Origin: Vibrio barjaei
GTDB lineage: Bacteria; Pseudomonadota; Gammaproteobacteria; Enterobacterales; Vibrionaceae
DNA length: 64,000 nt
NCBI RefSeq assembly: GCF_001639065.2
Contig: NZ_LQXO02000009.1
Span: forward strand, 333,666-397,665
Reading direction: 5' to 3'
A program made the position numbers and the translations under genes. The notes beneath the pieces are model-generated. The model saw only the letters and a program-made list of their open reading frames with translations, searched no databases and was not told the origin of the DNA. Shown here one piece after another: positions 36,563 to 46,040 of the stretch (positions within the stretch are counted from its first letter, which is position 1; every line of letters starts with the position of its first letter).

Positions 36563-37681
36563 GTGGAATATCAAATAGTAACCGAGTTGGCCGAACTAGA
36601 GTCGGTATGTAACAAGGCTCGTGAATCCGATGTGGTCATGTTGGATACTGAGTTTGTTCGTATCCGTACCTTCTACCCTAAACTGGGTCTCATCCAGCTA
36701 TACGATGGTGAGCAGCTGTCACTTATCGATCCGTTGACTATTAGCGATTTCACCCCTTTTATTGAACTGCTTCAAGATGCCTCTGTACTCAAAGTACTCC
36801 ATGCCTGCGGAGAAGATTTGGAAGTGTTCGTCAACAGTTTCGGATGCATGCCATTCCCAATGGTCGATACTCAAATCATGGCGGCCTTCTTAGGTCACGG
36901 ATTATCGACGGGGTTTGCTGCATTGGTTGATGAATACCTTGGTGTAGAACTCGATAAGAGTGAATCACGAGCTGATTGGGTTGCTCGTCCGCTGACTGAT
37001 AAGCAACTGGATTATGCAGCGGCTGACGTTTATTACCTATGGCCTCTGTATTTCAAACTGTTTGCTCAAGTGGAAGCAAAAGATTGGTGGGATGCCGCAC
37101 AGCAAGAATCTGACTTGTTAATGCAAAAACGTGGTAAAACGCCAAATCCAGATAGTGCTTATCTTGACATTAAAGGTGCTTGGCAATTGAAGCGCAAGCA
37201 ATTAGCCATTCTCAAACCTTTAGCAACGTGGCGAATGAATGAAGCACTCAAGCGTGACCTTGCACTAAACTTCGTCATCAAAGAGCAAGAGTTGTGGAGC
37301 ATTGCACGTTTTGCGCTTAAGAAGCCTAAGCAGATGGAAGAAGAGGGCGTGGATCCACGTGCTATTCGTCGTCATGGTGAACGCATTGCTGCTATCGTCA
37401 AACGCGCACAACAAACACCAGAAGACGAGTACCCAGAAAAAATCGAGCGCCTAATGGATTTTCCGGGTTACAAACAGGTCTTTAAGAAGCTCAAAGATGA
37501 AGTGAAAAAAGCGGCTCAGCACAGTGGCTTAGCGACTGAATTTTTAGCATCGAAAAAGCAACTTAATCAGTACCTTTCATGGATATGGAAGTACGACCGA
37601 GATCCGGCCAGATTGCCTGATGTGATGCAAGGGTGGCGACTGGAATTGTTTGGTCAAAACCTAGATAAGATTATGGATTAA
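36563..37681 (+). CDS. rnd: Ribonuclease D
   Basis: 3'-5' exoribonuclease trimming tRNA precursors and other structured RNAs, 372 residues. The DEDD exonuclease domain is seen in VVMLDTEFVRIRTFYPKLGLIQL, HACGEDLEVF, DTQIMAAFLG and LDYAAADVYYLWPLY; a C-terminal HRDC domain (DIKGAWQLKRKQLAILKPLATWRMNEALKRDL...) follows. The start is GTG at 36563 after AAGAGAG. It converges on minE with a shared terminator. Confidence 0.95.
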   Translation: MEYQIVTELAELESVCNKARESDVVMLDTEFVRIRTFYPKLGLIQLYDGEQLSLIDPLTISDFTPFIELLQDASVLKVLHACGEDLEVFVNSFGCMPFPMVDTQIMAAFLGHGLSTGFAALVDEYLGVELDKSESRADWVARPLTDKQLDYAAADVYYLWPLYFKLFAQVEAKDWWDAAQQESDLLMQKRGKTPNPDSAYLDIKGAWQLKRKQLAILKPLATWRMNEALKRDLALNFVIKEQELWSIARFALKKPKQMEEEGVDPRAIRRHGERIAAIVKRAQQTPEDEYPEKIERLMDFPGYKQVFKKLKDEVKKAAQHSGLATEFLASKKQLNQYLSWIWKYDRDPARLPDVMQGWRLELFGQNLDKIMD

Positions 37682-37713
37682 AAAAATGGCTCGCAGTTGC
37701 GAGCCATTTTTCC
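37681..37713. terminator. Bidirectional terminator between rnd and minE
   Basis: AATGGCTCGC (37685-37694) pairs with GCGAGCCATT (37699-37708) around AGTT, with A- and T-runs on both flanks. Confidence 0.9.
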
Positions 37714-37726
37714 ATTCGTTATTCAA

Positions 37727-37990
37727 TTACTTTTCATCTTCGGGTAGTTGAACGTTTAGTTCAAGCACCGAGATGTCATCGTCTTTGTGCTCAAACGACA
37801 AGTCCACCATGGATGGGTCAACTTCAACGTATTTGGCGATAACTTTAAGAATGTCTTCTTTCAGTTGCGGAAGATACGATGGCGAAGGTGAACCTTCACT
37901 GCGACGCTCTGCGACGATAATTTGCAGGCGCTCTTTCGCTAAGTTCGCTGAGCTCTTTTTTTGGGGGCGGAAAAACTCTAGTAATGACAT
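37727..37990 (-). CDS. minE: Cell division topological specificity factor MinE
   Basis: 87 residues: an N-terminal amphipathic membrane-targeting and anti-MinCD helix ([30 protein letters not shown]) and a C-terminal dimerisation domain ([20 protein letters not shown]... LELNVQLPE). It drives pole-to-pole oscillation of MinCD so that FtsZ rings form at midcell. Last gene of minCDE, three bases after minD. Confidence 0.97.
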   Translation of the reverse strand: MSLLEFFRPQKKSSANLAKERLQIIVAERRSEGSPSPSYLPQLKEDILKVIAKYVEVDPSMVDLSFEHKDDDISVLELNVQLPEDEK

Positions 37991-37993
37991 GAA

Positions 37994-38806
37994 TTAACCC
38001 CCGAATAGACGTTTGAAGATGCCTTTCTTCTGCTCCGTTAAGAAGCGGAAATCAACTTGTTCACCAAGTAGGCGATTTACAGTATCTGCGTAAGCAAGAC
38101 CGGCATCTGATTCATCGTCAAAAATGACAGGGACGCCTTTGTTTGACGCATTAAGAACCGCTTGGCTTTCTGGAATAACGCCAAGTAGAGAGATGTGCAG
38201 GATCTCCTCCACATCTTCGACAGACAGCATTTCACCTTGTGTCACACGAGCTGGGTTATAGCGTGTCAGCAGCAAGTGCTGCTTAACTGGTTCCAAGCTC
38301 TCTTCAGCTCGACGTGATTTAGAGTCCAAGATACCAAGGATACGGTCAGAGTCGCGTACCGAAGAAACTTCTGGGTTTGTGGTAACAATGGCTTCATCCG
38401 CAAAATACAGCGCCATCAATGCGCCTTGCTCGATACCTGCCGGTGAGTCACAGATAACAAAGTCAAAGCCCATTTCATCGAGGTCATCTAACACTCGACG
38501 AACACCTTCTTTAGTCAGTGCATCTTTATCGCGAGTTTGCGATGCAGGCAGGATGAACAGGTTATCAGAACGCTTATCTTTGATGAGTGCTTGGTTTAGT
38601 GTCGCTTCACCGTTGATCACGTTAACAAAGTCGTAAACGACGCGACGTTCACAGCCCATGATCAAGTCTAGGTTACGCAAACCGATATCAAAATCGATGA
38701 CTGCGGTTTTTTTGCCTTTAAGGGCAAGGCCAGAAGCGATTGCTGCACTGGAAGTGGTTTTGCCAACGCCGCCTTTACCTGACGTTACAACAATAATGCG
38801 TGCCAT
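37994..38806 (-). CDS. minD: Septum site-determining ATPase MinD
   Basis: 270 residues with the deviant Walker A SGKGGVGKTTSSAAIASGLA, switch I/II segments (DFDIGLRNLDLIMGCERR, DSPAGIEQGALMALYFADEAIVTTNPEVSSVRDSDR) and a C-terminal amphipathic membrane-targeting helix (KKGIFKRLFGG). ATP-bound dimers bind the membrane and recruit MinC; MinE stimulates hydrolysis. Confidence 0.98.
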   Translation of the reverse strand: MARIIVVTSGKGGVGKTTSSAAIASGLALKGKKTAVIDFDIGLRNLDLIMGCERRVVYDFVNVINGEATLNQALIKDKRSDNLFILPASQTRDKDALTKEGVRRVLDDLDEMGFDFVICDSPAGIEQGALMALYFADEAIVTTNPEVSSVRDSDRILGILDSKSRRAEESLEPVKQHLLLTRYNPARVTQGEMLSVEDVEEILHISLLGVIPESQAVLNASNKGVPVIFDDESDAGLAYADTVNRLLGEQVDFRFLTEQKKGIFKRLFGG

Positions 38807-38827
38807 TATCTGTTTTCCTTAAAATTA

Positions 38828-39490
38828 TTATATCGTGAGGATTTCGAAATCGAGTTGGTCGTTGGTCATGCCAAACATTACCTTTTTGCCCCAATATTCA
38901 CGTTCAATCTGATCGCTAAGCCAGTAATTTCCTGCGATAGAAACTAACTCAGCTTGTAAGTCGTTACATAGGATCTTAGCTTCACTGGAGCCACTAGCTC
39001 CGGCAATCGCGCGTCCTCTAAGCGTGCCATGGATATGGATGGTACCGTCAGCTATTACTTCTGCGCCTGCACTCACATGATTTAACACCACAAGGTCTCT
39101 GTTTTTAGCATAGATTTGTTGACCGGAACGCACTGGGGTTCTGACTATCATTGTCGGTTCCATCTTCGCGGGTGCTTGAGAGGGGGCTTTACTTGCGGTC
39201 ATTACAGCAAAGCCTGCTTCAATTGCGAGATTTTGAGTGCGTTTATCTTGGCAACCGGTAATACCTACTGGGATCATACCAAGTTCTTCTACGCCAAGTT
39301 TTAGGTCTAGGAAGTTGATATCGCCGTCAACTTTACTGATGTTTAGAACCACAGGAGCCGATGCAAAAAATGTCGGTGCTTGTGAGACTTTTTCTTGCAA
39401 AAAATGAACTGCTTTAGAAACATCGTTGTCAGAAAGATGCAACACCGATAAGGTGAAGCTACTGCCTTTCAGATCTGGGGATTGAGACAT
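38828..39490 (-). CDS. minC: Septum site-determining protein MinC
   Basis: 220 residues. The N-terminal FtsZ-antagonising domain ([23 protein letters not shown]) is joined by a Ser/Ala/Pro-rich linker ([18 protein letters not shown]) to the beta-helical MinC_C domain ([48 protein letters not shown]), which binds MinD. First gene of minCDE, divergent from ycgL as in E. coli. Confidence 0.97.
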   Translation of the reverse strand: MSQSPDLKGSSFTLSVLHLSDNDVSKAVHFLQEKVSQAPTFFASAPVVLNISKVDGDINFLDLKLGVEELGMIPVGITGCQDKRTQNLAIEAGFAVMTASKAPSQAPAKMEPTMIVRTPVRSGQQIYAKNRDLVVLNHVSAGAEVIADGTIHIHGTLRGRAIAGASGSSEAKILCNDLQAELVSIAGNYWLSDQIEREYWGKKVMFGMTNDQLDFEILTI

Positions 39491-39670
39491 TGCTGATCAA
39501 ATCCTTGTGCCAATGACATTGCTTTTTAAATAGGATAATCATGTTATATTTCAACACTACATACAGCAAGCTATCTTGCGTTCAAATGGATAATTAACTC
39601 TCAATTTTCCATAAACTAACCAAATACTTTCTTCCGGATGAGAAGATTGGTGACGAAAAGAGATATATCA

Positions 39671-39946
39671 ATGCTTTGTTCTATCTATAAAAGCACGAAA
39701 AAGGAAGGGGCGTACCTATATATCGCCAAGAAGGATGACTTTTCACCAGTTCCAGATGCGCTGATGCAGATGTTTGGAAAGCCAACTATGGTCATGGTGG
39801 TCAACCTTGCAAAACGTACACTGGCTCAAGTGGATGTAGAGAAAGTAAAAGCTTCTATTGAGAATGAGGGCTTTTTCTTACAGCTGCCTCCACCACCAGA
39901 AAATCTATTAGAGAAATATAAAGAGCAAAAAGCTCAGCAAAAATAG
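39671..39946 (+). CDS. ycgL: YcgL domain-containing protein
   Basis: About 91 residues from ATG 39671 ([32 protein letters not shown]), where the family begins; the open frame extends 11 codons further upstream to ATG 39638. The conserved KKDDF.. VP..L...FG and [13 protein letters not shown] stretches define YcgL. E. coli YcgL lies beside minC too. Molecular function is unestablished. The transglycosylase gene follows after 24 bases, so the two may be cotranscribed. Confidence 0.92.
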   Translation: MLCSIYKSTKKEGAYLYIAKKDDFSPVPDALMQMFGKPTMVMVVNLAKRTLAQVDVEKVKASIENEGFFLQLPPPPENLLEKYKEQKAQQK

Positions 39947-39970
39947 CCTAGATGCTCAGGGGAGGGCACG

Positions 39971-40948
39971 GTGAAGAGATTATTGTCAGTTATGCTAGGA
40001 GCAAGCCTAGCCACAAGCGCACTTGCGCAAGATAAGGGAACGTTTGAAGAGTACGTTGCTGGGCTTAAAGAAGAAGCTCGCCAGCAAGGTATCTCTGAAC
40101 AAATTCTTACTGAGGCATTTAAAGGTGTCGAGTATAAGCCGAGAGCTGTCACTGCTGACCGTAACCAACCTGAAAAGAAGCTAACGCTGGACGAATATAT
40201 TCCAAGAGCAGTGCCTGATTGGAAAGTGAAGCAGGCCAAAGAATTGCACAATAAGTATTATGCTGAGCTAAAACGTATCGGTGATGAATACGGTGTCCAA
40301 CCAAGGTTTATTGTCGCGCTTTGGGGTGTAGAAAGTAACTTCGGACGTTTTACCGGTAATTATCGTGTAATCGATGCCTTATCGACGTTAGCTTATGAAG
40401 GACGCCGTGAAGCCTTCTTCCGCAAAGAGGCGCTAGCGGCACTAACGATTCTTCAACAAGGACATATTGCTCCTGATGATATGAAAGGTTCATGGGCGGG
40501 TGCAATGGGTCAAAGCCAGTTCATGCCGAGTTCGTTTTTGAATTTTGCCGCTGATGGTAATGGCGACGGGAAAAAAGACATTTGGGATAGTGAAGCCGAT
40601 GTATTTGCATCGACAGCGAACTACCTAGCGAAATCTGGTTGGGACGATAAATATACTTGGGGTCGTCAGGTCAAAGTACCACATGGTATTTCACCCGATT
40701 TACAAGGGCGCGAAGCTGAAAAAGGCAAGTATCTTAAAGAGTGGAGTAAGCTCGGTGTCACTCGTTACGATGGTCGACCATTGCCTCAGTTGGATGAAGA
40801 TATCAAAGCATGGCTTATTATGCCCGATGACGAAAATGGCCGTGTGTACTTGGTATATAACAACTACAATGTCCTGATGAAGTGGAATCGCTCATATTAC
40901 TTCGCCCTCGCTGTGAGTCATCTAGCAGATCGTATTGCTATGGATTAA
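39971..40948 (+). CDS. Lytic murein transglycosylase (MltB family)
   Basis: 325 residues with a signal peptide (MKRLLSVMLGASLATSALA). The lysozyme-like domain has the catalytic glutamate in ALWGVESNFGRFTG, followed by AYEGRREAFFRKE, WAGAMGQSQFMPSSFLNFAADGNGDGKKDIWDSEADVFAS, all MltB-family motifs; the last resembles a calcium-binding EF-hand-like loop. It cleaves peptidoglycan glycan strands to 1,6-anhydro products in the periplasm. No lipobox, so it would be soluble rather than membrane-bound. GTG start with GGGGAGGG upstream. Confidence 0.92.
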   Translation: MKRLLSVMLGASLATSALAQDKGTFEEYVAGLKEEARQQGISEQILTEAFKGVEYKPRAVTADRNQPEKKLTLDEYIPRAVPDWKVKQAKELHNKYYAELKRIGDEYGVQPRFIVALWGVESNFGRFTGNYRVIDALSTLAYEGRREAFFRKEALAALTILQQGHIAPDDMKGSWAGAMGQSQFMPSSFLNFAADGNGDGKKDIWDSEADVFASTANYLAKSGWDDKYTWGRQVKVPHGISPDLQGREAEKGKYLKEWSKLGVTRYDGRPLPQLDEDIKAWLIMPDDENGRVYLVYNNYNVLMKWNRSYYFALAVSHLADRIAMD

Positions 40949-40950
40949 AT

Positions 40951-40987
40951 AAAAAGGACTGGCGTCTCTGACGTCAGTCCTTTTTTA
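40951..40987. terminator. Bidirectional terminator between transglycosylase gene and folD
   Basis: AAAAAGGACTGGCGTC (40951-40966) pairs with GACGTCAGTCCTTTTTT (40970-40986) with one G-U pair and a TCT loop. Confidence 0.9.
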
Positions 40988-41003
40988 GAAATCGAACAAC
41001 CGA

Positions 41004-41867
41004 TTATTTTTTCGTGGTGTGAAACTGTTCGCAGGCAATCATCGTATTTTCAATCAAGCTGGCAACCGTCATCGGGCCGACACCACCTGGTACAGGGGTA
41101 ATGAAGCTAGCGTTTTCTCTTGCCACATCATATTCTACGTCACCTACCAAGGTACCGTTCTCTAAGCGGTTGATACCGACATCGACTACAACAGCCCCTT
41201 TCTTGATCCAATTACCTGGAACAAAGTTTGGTTTACCTACGGCGACAACAACGATGTCAGCCTGACGCACATGGCTTTCAAGATCTTTGGTGAAACGATG
41301 ACACGTGGTGGTGGTGCACCCGGCAAGTAGCAATTCTAATGTCATTGGACGACCAACAATGTTAGACGCACCAACGATCACGGCGTGCTTGCCTCTCGTT
41401 GGGATATTGTAACGGTCTAGAAGCGTAATAATACCTTTAGGCGTACATGAGCGTAGCTTGGGGATACGTTGTGCTAGACGACCGACATTATAGGGATGGA
41501 AGCCATCAACATCTTTTTCTGGAGTAATACGTTCTAAAACGTGTGTAGTATCGATTCCAGCCGGTAGAGGCAACTGAACCAAAATGCCATCGACTTCTGA
41601 GTCTTCGTTTAATTCATCAACGAGAGCTAGCAATTGCGCTTCACTGGCATTTGCTGGCAGGTCGAAGGACTTGGAAACAAAACCAACTTCTTCACAAGCA
41701 CGGCGCTTACTACCCACATAAACCTGTGACGCAGGATCTTCACCGACTAAAACGACCGCCAGTCCCGGCGCTCTTAACCCTGCATCCGTTCTCGCTTTAA
41801 CACGAGCAGCGACTTCAGAGCGTACGGTTTGAGAAATAAGTTTCCCGTCAATGTTTTGAGCAGACAT
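41004..41867 (-). CDS. folD: Methylenetetrahydrofolate dehydrogenase / cyclohydrolase
   Basis: Bifunctional one-carbon enzyme, 287 residues. The catalytic region has [14 protein letters not shown] (active-site Lys), [15 protein letters not shown] and [11 protein letters not shown]. The NADP-binding fold is [17 protein letters not shown], and the C-terminus contains [13 protein letters not shown]. It interconverts 5,10-methylene- and 10-formyl-tetrahydrofolate, making the substrate hydrolysed by PurU. The ribosome-binding site is AAGGAAA. Confidence 0.98.
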   Translation of the reverse strand: MSAQNIDGKLISQTVRSEVAARVKARTDAGLRAPGLAVVLVGEDPASQVYVGSKRRACEEVGFVSKSFDLPANASEAQLLALVDELNEDSEVDGILVQLPLPAGIDTTHVLERITPEKDVDGFHPYNVGRLAQRIPKLRSCTPKGIITLLDRYNIPTRGKHAVIVGASNIVGRPMTLELLLAGCTTTTCHRFTKDLESHVRQADIVVVAVGKPNFVPGNWIKKGAVVVDVGINRLENGTLVGDVEYDVARENASFITPVPGGVGPMTVASLIENTMIACEQFHTTKK

Positions 41868-42030
41868 AATTTTCCTTGAGAAAGTTAACTGGCTGTTATT
41901 TTTGTGTGCATTGTCCCAGAAAATTATTTCAAAAGCTACAGCGCAAACGTTTGCATTGGTCTGTTTTTCAGCTTTTATTGATATGTTGACTTTTTTTTGG
42001 GCATTTAAACCGGTAACGCTAAGAAAGCCA

Positions 42031-42058
42031 TTGATTTACCTCTCTCATCTCGTATAAT
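42031..42058 (+). promoter_or_regulatory. Sigma70-type promoter of tRNA-Arg
   Basis: TTGATT at 42031-42036 and TATAAT at 42053-42058, spaced 16 bases, just ahead of the tRNA at 42073. This is close to the consensus, as expected for a tRNA gene. Confidence 0.75.
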
Positions 42059-42072
42059 CCTTTCCCTGTAGC

Positions 42073-42149
42073 GCGCCCTTAGCTCAGCTGGATAGAGCAC
42101 GTCCCTTCTAAGGATGTGGTCGTAGGTTCGAATCCTACAGGGCGTGCCA
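42073..42149 (+). tRNA. tRNA-Arg (anticodon UCU)
   Basis: 77 nt including an encoded CCA. The acceptor GCGCCCT pairs with AGGGCGT (terminal G-U), D arm GCTCAGCTGGATAGAGC, anticodon stem CGTCC/GGATG with loop CTTCTAA giving anticodon TCT, T arm GTAGGTTCGAATCCTAC. It reads AGA and AGG codons and resembles E. coli argU. A terminator follows at once. Confidence 0.96.
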
Positions 42150-42158
42150 TTATTTAAG

Positions 42159-42194
42159 ACCCCTGATAGCTCTTTGAGTTGTCAGGGGTTTTGC
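42159..42194 (+). terminator. Terminator after tRNA-Arg
   Basis: ACCCCTGA (42159-42166) pairs with TCAGGGGT (42182-42189), followed by TTTGCGTTTT. The tRNA is therefore a single-gene unit. Confidence 0.8.
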
Positions 42195-42252
42195 GTTTTA
42201 TGGACGTATGTCTGCTACACTATCTGCAATTTCATCTTCAAGAGAGTTCACC

Positions 42253-43446
42253 ATGTCCTTTTCTAAACTAGGGTTAAGCCAACCATTACTAGATGCTATT
42301 AACGAGGTTGGTTATCAAAAACCAACAACGATTCAGACTAAGGCGATTCCTATTGTTTTGAAAGGCAGTAATCTTATCGCTGCGGCGCAAACTGGAACGG
42401 GTAAAACAGCCAGTTTTGTTTTGCCTATTTTAGAGAGACTCAGTGCAGGTCAAACTGAGCGCAAAAAGCGTGCACGTGCGATCATCTTAACGCCGACGCG
42501 TGAACTGGCACTGCAAGTGAACCAGAGCATTGAAGCTTATGCACAGTTTACGTCAATAAAATCTTTGGCGATGTTTGGTGGCGTTGATTACGCGCCGCAA
42601 AAGCAAGCCTTGATTGATGGTGTGGATATTGTCGTAGCAACTCCAGGTCGTTTAATAGACCTATACGGTCAGCGTGCGATTCACTTTGATGAAGTCGAGA
42701 CTTTGGTGTTGGATGAAGCTGACAAAATGCTGGATATGGGCTTTATCGAAGCGATCAACAAGATTATTGCTCGTGTACCAGAAGACGCTCAAAGTTTGTT
42801 GTTTTCAGCAACATTGTCTAATCCTGTCCGCGATCTTGCTAAGTCTGCCATAGACAACCCAGAAGAAATTGCTATCACTAAGCACAGTGCTTCTAAGAGC
42901 AATATTAAGCAGTGGATTGTCACTGTCGATAAGGACATGAAATCCTCGCTTTTAAGTCATCTATTGCAGCAGAATCAATGGAAACAAGCGCTTATTTTTA
43001 TTGAAACCAAGCATGGTGCAGCTAAGCTTGTCAGCCAGTTAGAAAAGCGTGGCATTGCTGCTGAGGCGTTCCATAGTGGTCGTAACCAAAAAGTTCGTCA
43101 GCAATTGATCGAATCATTCAAAGCCGGTGAGATTCAATATTTAGTGGCAACTGGTGTTGCTGCGCGTGGTATTGATATTGAAAACTTGCCAGTGGTGATT
43201 AACTACGACTTACCTTATCCAGCGGATGAGTACGTTCACCGAATTGGGCGTACTGGTCGTGCCGATGCAGTGGGTGAGGCGGTATCGCTAGTATCAAAAG
43301 ATAACTTTAAAAACCTGTGCATGATAGAAAGCCGATTAGGCCATTTGCTTGAGCGAGTTGAATTTGAAGGCTTTGTACCAAGAAAACCGGTGCCGATTTC
43401 TATCCTCAATTATGTTCCTAAGCATAAACGTGGAGAAGAACGCTAA
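42253..43446 (+). CDS. DEAD-box RNA helicase (RhlE-like)
   Basis: 397 residues from ATG 42253 (MSFSKLGLSQPLLDAINEVGYQKPTTIQTKAIP), preceded by AGAGAG; the frame runs 15 codons further upstream without purpose. Q motif, Walker A AAQTGTGKTASF, motif Ia PTRELALQ, VATPGRLID, DEADKMLDMGF, SATL, and motifs V/VI VATGVAARGIDIENLPVVINYDLP and HRIGRTGRA are all present. The short basic C-terminus (PKHKRGEER) lacks an added domain, closest to the RhlE group. It probably remodels structured RNA or ribosome precursors. Confidence 0.93.
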   Translation: MSFSKLGLSQPLLDAINEVGYQKPTTIQTKAIPIVLKGSNLIAAAQTGTGKTASFVLPILERLSAGQTERKKRARAIILTPTRELALQVNQSIEAYAQFTSIKSLAMFGGVDYAPQKQALIDGVDIVVATPGRLIDLYGQRAIHFDEVETLVLDEADKMLDMGFIEAINKIIARVPEDAQSLLFSATLSNPVRDLAKSAIDNPEEIAITKHSASKSNIKQWIVTVDKDMKSSLLSHLLQQNQWKQALIFIETKHGAAKLVSQLEKRGIAAEAFHSGRNQKVRQQLIESFKAGEIQYLVATGVAARGIDIENLPVVINYDLPYPADEYVHRIGRTGRADAVGEAVSLVSKDNFKNLCMIESRLGHLLERVEFEGFVPRKPVPISILNYVPKHKRGEER

Positions 43447-43472
43447 TCCGGCTTAGAAATACCAATGAAATG

Positions 43473-43502
43473 AAATAGACACCTATTTGAGGTGTCTATT
43501 TT
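43473..43502. terminator. Bidirectional terminator between helicase and nfeD genes
   Basis: ATAGACACCT (43475-43484) pairs with AGGTGTCTAT (43490-43499) around ATTTG, followed by TTCGTTTT. Confidence 0.8.
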
Positions 43503-43506
43503 CGTT

Positions 43507-43959
43507 TTATTCTGCTTTCTCAATCAGTAAGGTTATCCCATCGACATCTATCACTTTGACCAAGGTACCACTAGGTAAGTCTGAGTCAGAGTATGCGGAC
43601 CATGAAGTATCCCCCAGTTTGATTCGACATTTTCCTCTGGTGATGTCTTGTTCTAGCACTGAAGTTTGACCTATGAGCTGTTTGTCTTTCTGATTTAGAC
43701 TTCGCTGCTTATCTGATTGCTTATCAACTCGGTGTTGTTTACGCCACCATAGCCAAGTCAATGCTAACGCAAACACCCCAAAGCTCATCCATTGCAGTTG
43801 CCAGCTGATAGGAATGAAGGCGAGCACAATACCCACCAACATTGCTGCGATGCCAATCCACAACATGTAGCCAGCGGTGCCGAGTAACTCGCCACACAGC
43901 AGTAATAATCCTAGAGCCAACCAGTGCCAGTAATTGACTTGGCTAAGCAGTTCTATCAC
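43507..43959 (-). CDS. NfeD-family membrane protein (YbbJ-like)
   Basis: 150 residues. An N-terminal group of two or three hydrophobic helices ([40 protein letters not shown]) is followed by a small soluble OB-fold domain ([51 protein letters not shown]), the typical short NfeD layout. It is coupled to the upstream SPFH gene by an ATGA overlap; NfeD and SPFH proteins act as membrane-domain partners. Confidence 0.9.
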   Translation of the reverse strand: MIELLSQVNYWHWLALGLLLLCGELLGTAGYMLWIGIAAMLVGIVLAFIPISWQLQWMSFGVFALALTWLWWRKQHRVDKQSDKQRSLNQKDKQLIGQTSVLEQDITRGKCRIKLGDTSWSAYSDSDLPSGTLVKVIDVDGITLLIEKAE

Positions 43960-44891
43960 ATGTTATCCTTCTTTTGTTGAGGCTTTGACTGATTAAACAT
44001 TTCTGCAATACCAGCTACAGAACCCATGAGTCCCGTAGCTTCCAGCGGTAACATGATAATTTTACCATTCTCGGCCTGACCAATCGACTTAAGAGCTTCG
44101 GTATAGCCTTGTGCAATAAAGTAGTTAACCGCTTGCATGTCGCCCTGAGCAATGGCGGTTGAAACCATCTCAGTTGCTTTAGCTTCCGCTTCTGCGGCAC
44201 GCTCACGTGCTTCTGCTTGAAGTATAGCAGCCTGCTTCTCACCTTCGGCTTTAAGGATTTCCGATTGTTTATGACCCTCGGCTTTAAGGATCTCTGCTTG
44301 TCGCACACCTTCGGCTTCTAAGATGTCAGCACGTTTATTACGCTCTGCTTTCATCTGAGCATTCATCGCCGCGGTTAGGTCTGCTGGTGGCTGTACGTCG
44401 CGGATCTCAATACGAGTCACTTTAACTCCCCACGCGTTAGTTGCTTCATCGACAATCGCAAGCAGCTTGGTATTGATAGAGTCACGTTGGCTCAACATTT
44501 CATCCAGCTCCATCGAACCGAGAACAGTACGCATGTTAGTCAATGTCAGGTTGCGAATAGCATGCTCAAGATCGTTCACTTCATACGCAGCTTTTGCCGC
44601 GTCGATAACTTGAACAAAACAGACCGCATCAATGACCACGTTAGCGTTATCTTTGGAGATGACTTCTTGTGGGGGAATATCAAGAACTCTTTCCATCATA
44701 TTGATTTTACTGCCAATAGAATCAATGAAAGGGATAATCAAGTTCAGCCCAGGTCTAAGCGTATGGGTATAGCGACCGAATCGTTCTACGGTCCAGTTGT
44801 TGGCCTGTGGTACTGTTTTGACCCCGGCCACAATAAAAATAATTGCGACCAGAATGAAACCACCTATGGTGACCATTGCATCAATATCCAT
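43956..44891 (-). CDS. qmcA: SPFH/stomatin-family membrane protein (QmcA-like)
   Basis: 311 residues: one N-terminal membrane helix ([20 protein letters not shown]), the SPFH/Band 7 domain ([61 protein letters not shown]), then a long Ala/Glu/Lys coiled coil with near-exact repeats ([21 protein letters not shown]), which oligomerises such proteins. It matches E. coli QmcA (YbbK). The partner nfeD follows, overlapping by 4 bases. Cellular role: membrane microdomain organisation and perhaps protease control. Confidence 0.92.
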   Translation of the reverse strand: MDIDAMVTIGGFILVAIIFIVAGVKTVPQANNWTVERFGRYTHTLRPGLNLIIPFIDSIGSKINMMERVLDIPPQEVISKDNANVVIDAVCFVQVIDAAKAAYEVNDLEHAIRNLTLTNMRTVLGSMELDEMLSQRDSINTKLLAIVDEATNAWGVKVTRIEIRDVQPPADLTAAMNAQMKAERNKRADILEAEGVRQAEILKAEGHKQSEILKAEGEKQAAILQAEARERAAEAEAKATEMVSTAIAQGDMQAVNYFIAQGYTEALKSIGQAENGKIIMLPLEATGLMGSVAGIAEMFNQSKPQQKKDNM

Positions 44892-45065
44892 GAGTCTATC
44901 CTTGTATTAAAAATGTACAATCCTCAACAGTATACAGCGTTGTGAAGACAATACTGTGTAAAGGTATGTATTTTTTCGACGAGTAATCATTAAATTTATC
45001 ATGGAGTTAAACTGATTACCGATAGGTAGGAAGGACAGTTCACCGTTATAGATTAGCGTAATATG

Positions 45066-45096
45066 AAAAAAGGGAAGCCAGCGCTTCCCTTAAAAT
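45066..45096 (-). terminator. Terminator after the CnoX-like gene
   Basis: AGGGAAGC (45071-45078) pairs with GCTTCCCT (45083-45090) around CAGC. On the minus strand it is followed by TTTTTTCAT, just downstream of the stop at 45114. Confidence 0.8.
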
Positions 45097-45113
45097 GGCG
45101 TGTGGTTAAGTTA

Positions 45114-45968
45114 TTAGTAAAGCAGAGAATACAGCTGACGACGATATTTCGCGGCGATAGGGTTACCTTGACCAAGTGCAGACAAGATATCCATAAAGGC
45201 TTTTTTTAGTTCTCCATCAAGCGCATTCAAATTACGGCTCAGAGGTGTCCAGATCAGAGCAAGTGCTTCTTCATCACGATTCACTTGGTGGTATTGAAGC
45301 CCCAGTTCTGCGACCAGTTTAAGATCGTCAGGGTTTGCTTGTAATGCCGCTTCTAAAGATTGAATCTCAGGGCTATCAGCGGCTTGTTTGTGCAGTTCTA
45401 ACTTCGCCACTAAGCTCTTATAGTGGTTGTCTTTGTATTCCATTGGAATGGTGTTGAGTACTTGTTCTGCACGTTCAAATTGATTGGTCTCAAGCAAGCA
45501 ATTGGCCACTGCCAATTTGATTTCACCTTTATTTTGATACTCTTCAGAAAGGGCCCCAAACGTAGCAATAGCCGTCTCAAACTCACCTTGTTGTGATAAC
45601 TCTAGCGCTTTGCGAGCGTTAAGTTCATCTTCACTTGGAAGATGTTTAGTCAGCATTGCTTTGACTGCTTCAATTGGTTGTGGACCACCTAGTCCGTCTA
45701 CAGGTTGGCCATTCACGAATAACGCAATCGTAGGAAGCGCTTGAACACCGAATTGTCCAGCAATCGCTTGTTGCTCTTCACAGTTCAGCAATGCCAGTGT
45801 ATAGGCGCCGGCGTATTGTTCTGTTAATGCCTTTAAAGCAGGAATTAACTGAGCACTTTCTTCACTCATAGGTGCCCAAAAGTGGATCAGCACAGGAGCT
45901 GTCATTGAGCCTTCGAGGACTTCGCGGAAATTTTGCTCATTTAAATCAACAATGTACGCTGGTTGCAT
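45114..45968 (-). CDS. cnoX: Thioredoxin-fold co-chaperone CnoX (YbbN)
   Basis: 284 residues from ATG 45968 (MQPAYIVDLNEQNFREVLEG), which has AAGGAT upstream; the frame extends 23 codons further but the family begins here. The N-terminal thioredoxin fold (~1-110) is followed by a tetratricopeptide-type helical domain (AIATFGALSEEYQNKGEIKLAVANCLLETNQFERAEQVLNTIP...). The redox motif position reads APMSEES, so no active cysteine remains there, unlike the SxxC of E. coli YbbN. It is expected to hold unfolded proteins for GroEL and DnaK. Confidence 0.93.
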   Translation of the reverse strand: MQPAYIVDLNEQNFREVLEGSMTAPVLIHFWAPMSEESAQLIPALKALTEQYAGAYTLALLNCEEQQAIAGQFGVQALPTIALFVNGQPVDGLGGPQPIEAVKAMLTKHLPSEDELNARKALELSQQGEFETAIATFGALSEEYQNKGEIKLAVANCLLETNQFERAEQVLNTIPMEYKDNHYKSLVAKLELHKQAADSPEIQSLEAALQANPDDLKLVAELGLQYHQVNRDEEALALIWTPLSRNLNALDGELKKAFMDILSALGQGNPIAAKYRRQLYSLLY

Positions 45969-46040
45969 TGAATTATCCTTATTAAGTGATTCGCATTGTT
46001 CTCTTTTCAAGATTGGTATTGGTGAACCAAAAATCAAGGT

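Noticed and set aside
44200..44330. Near-exact short repeats ([17 protein letters not shown]...) as a DNA repeat element
   Set aside because: They are in frame within qmcA and encode the coiled-coil heptads of SPFH proteins.
44487..44945. 152-codon frame antisense to qmcA
   Set aside because: Mostly opposite a confident gene; product shows no domain or plausible start context.
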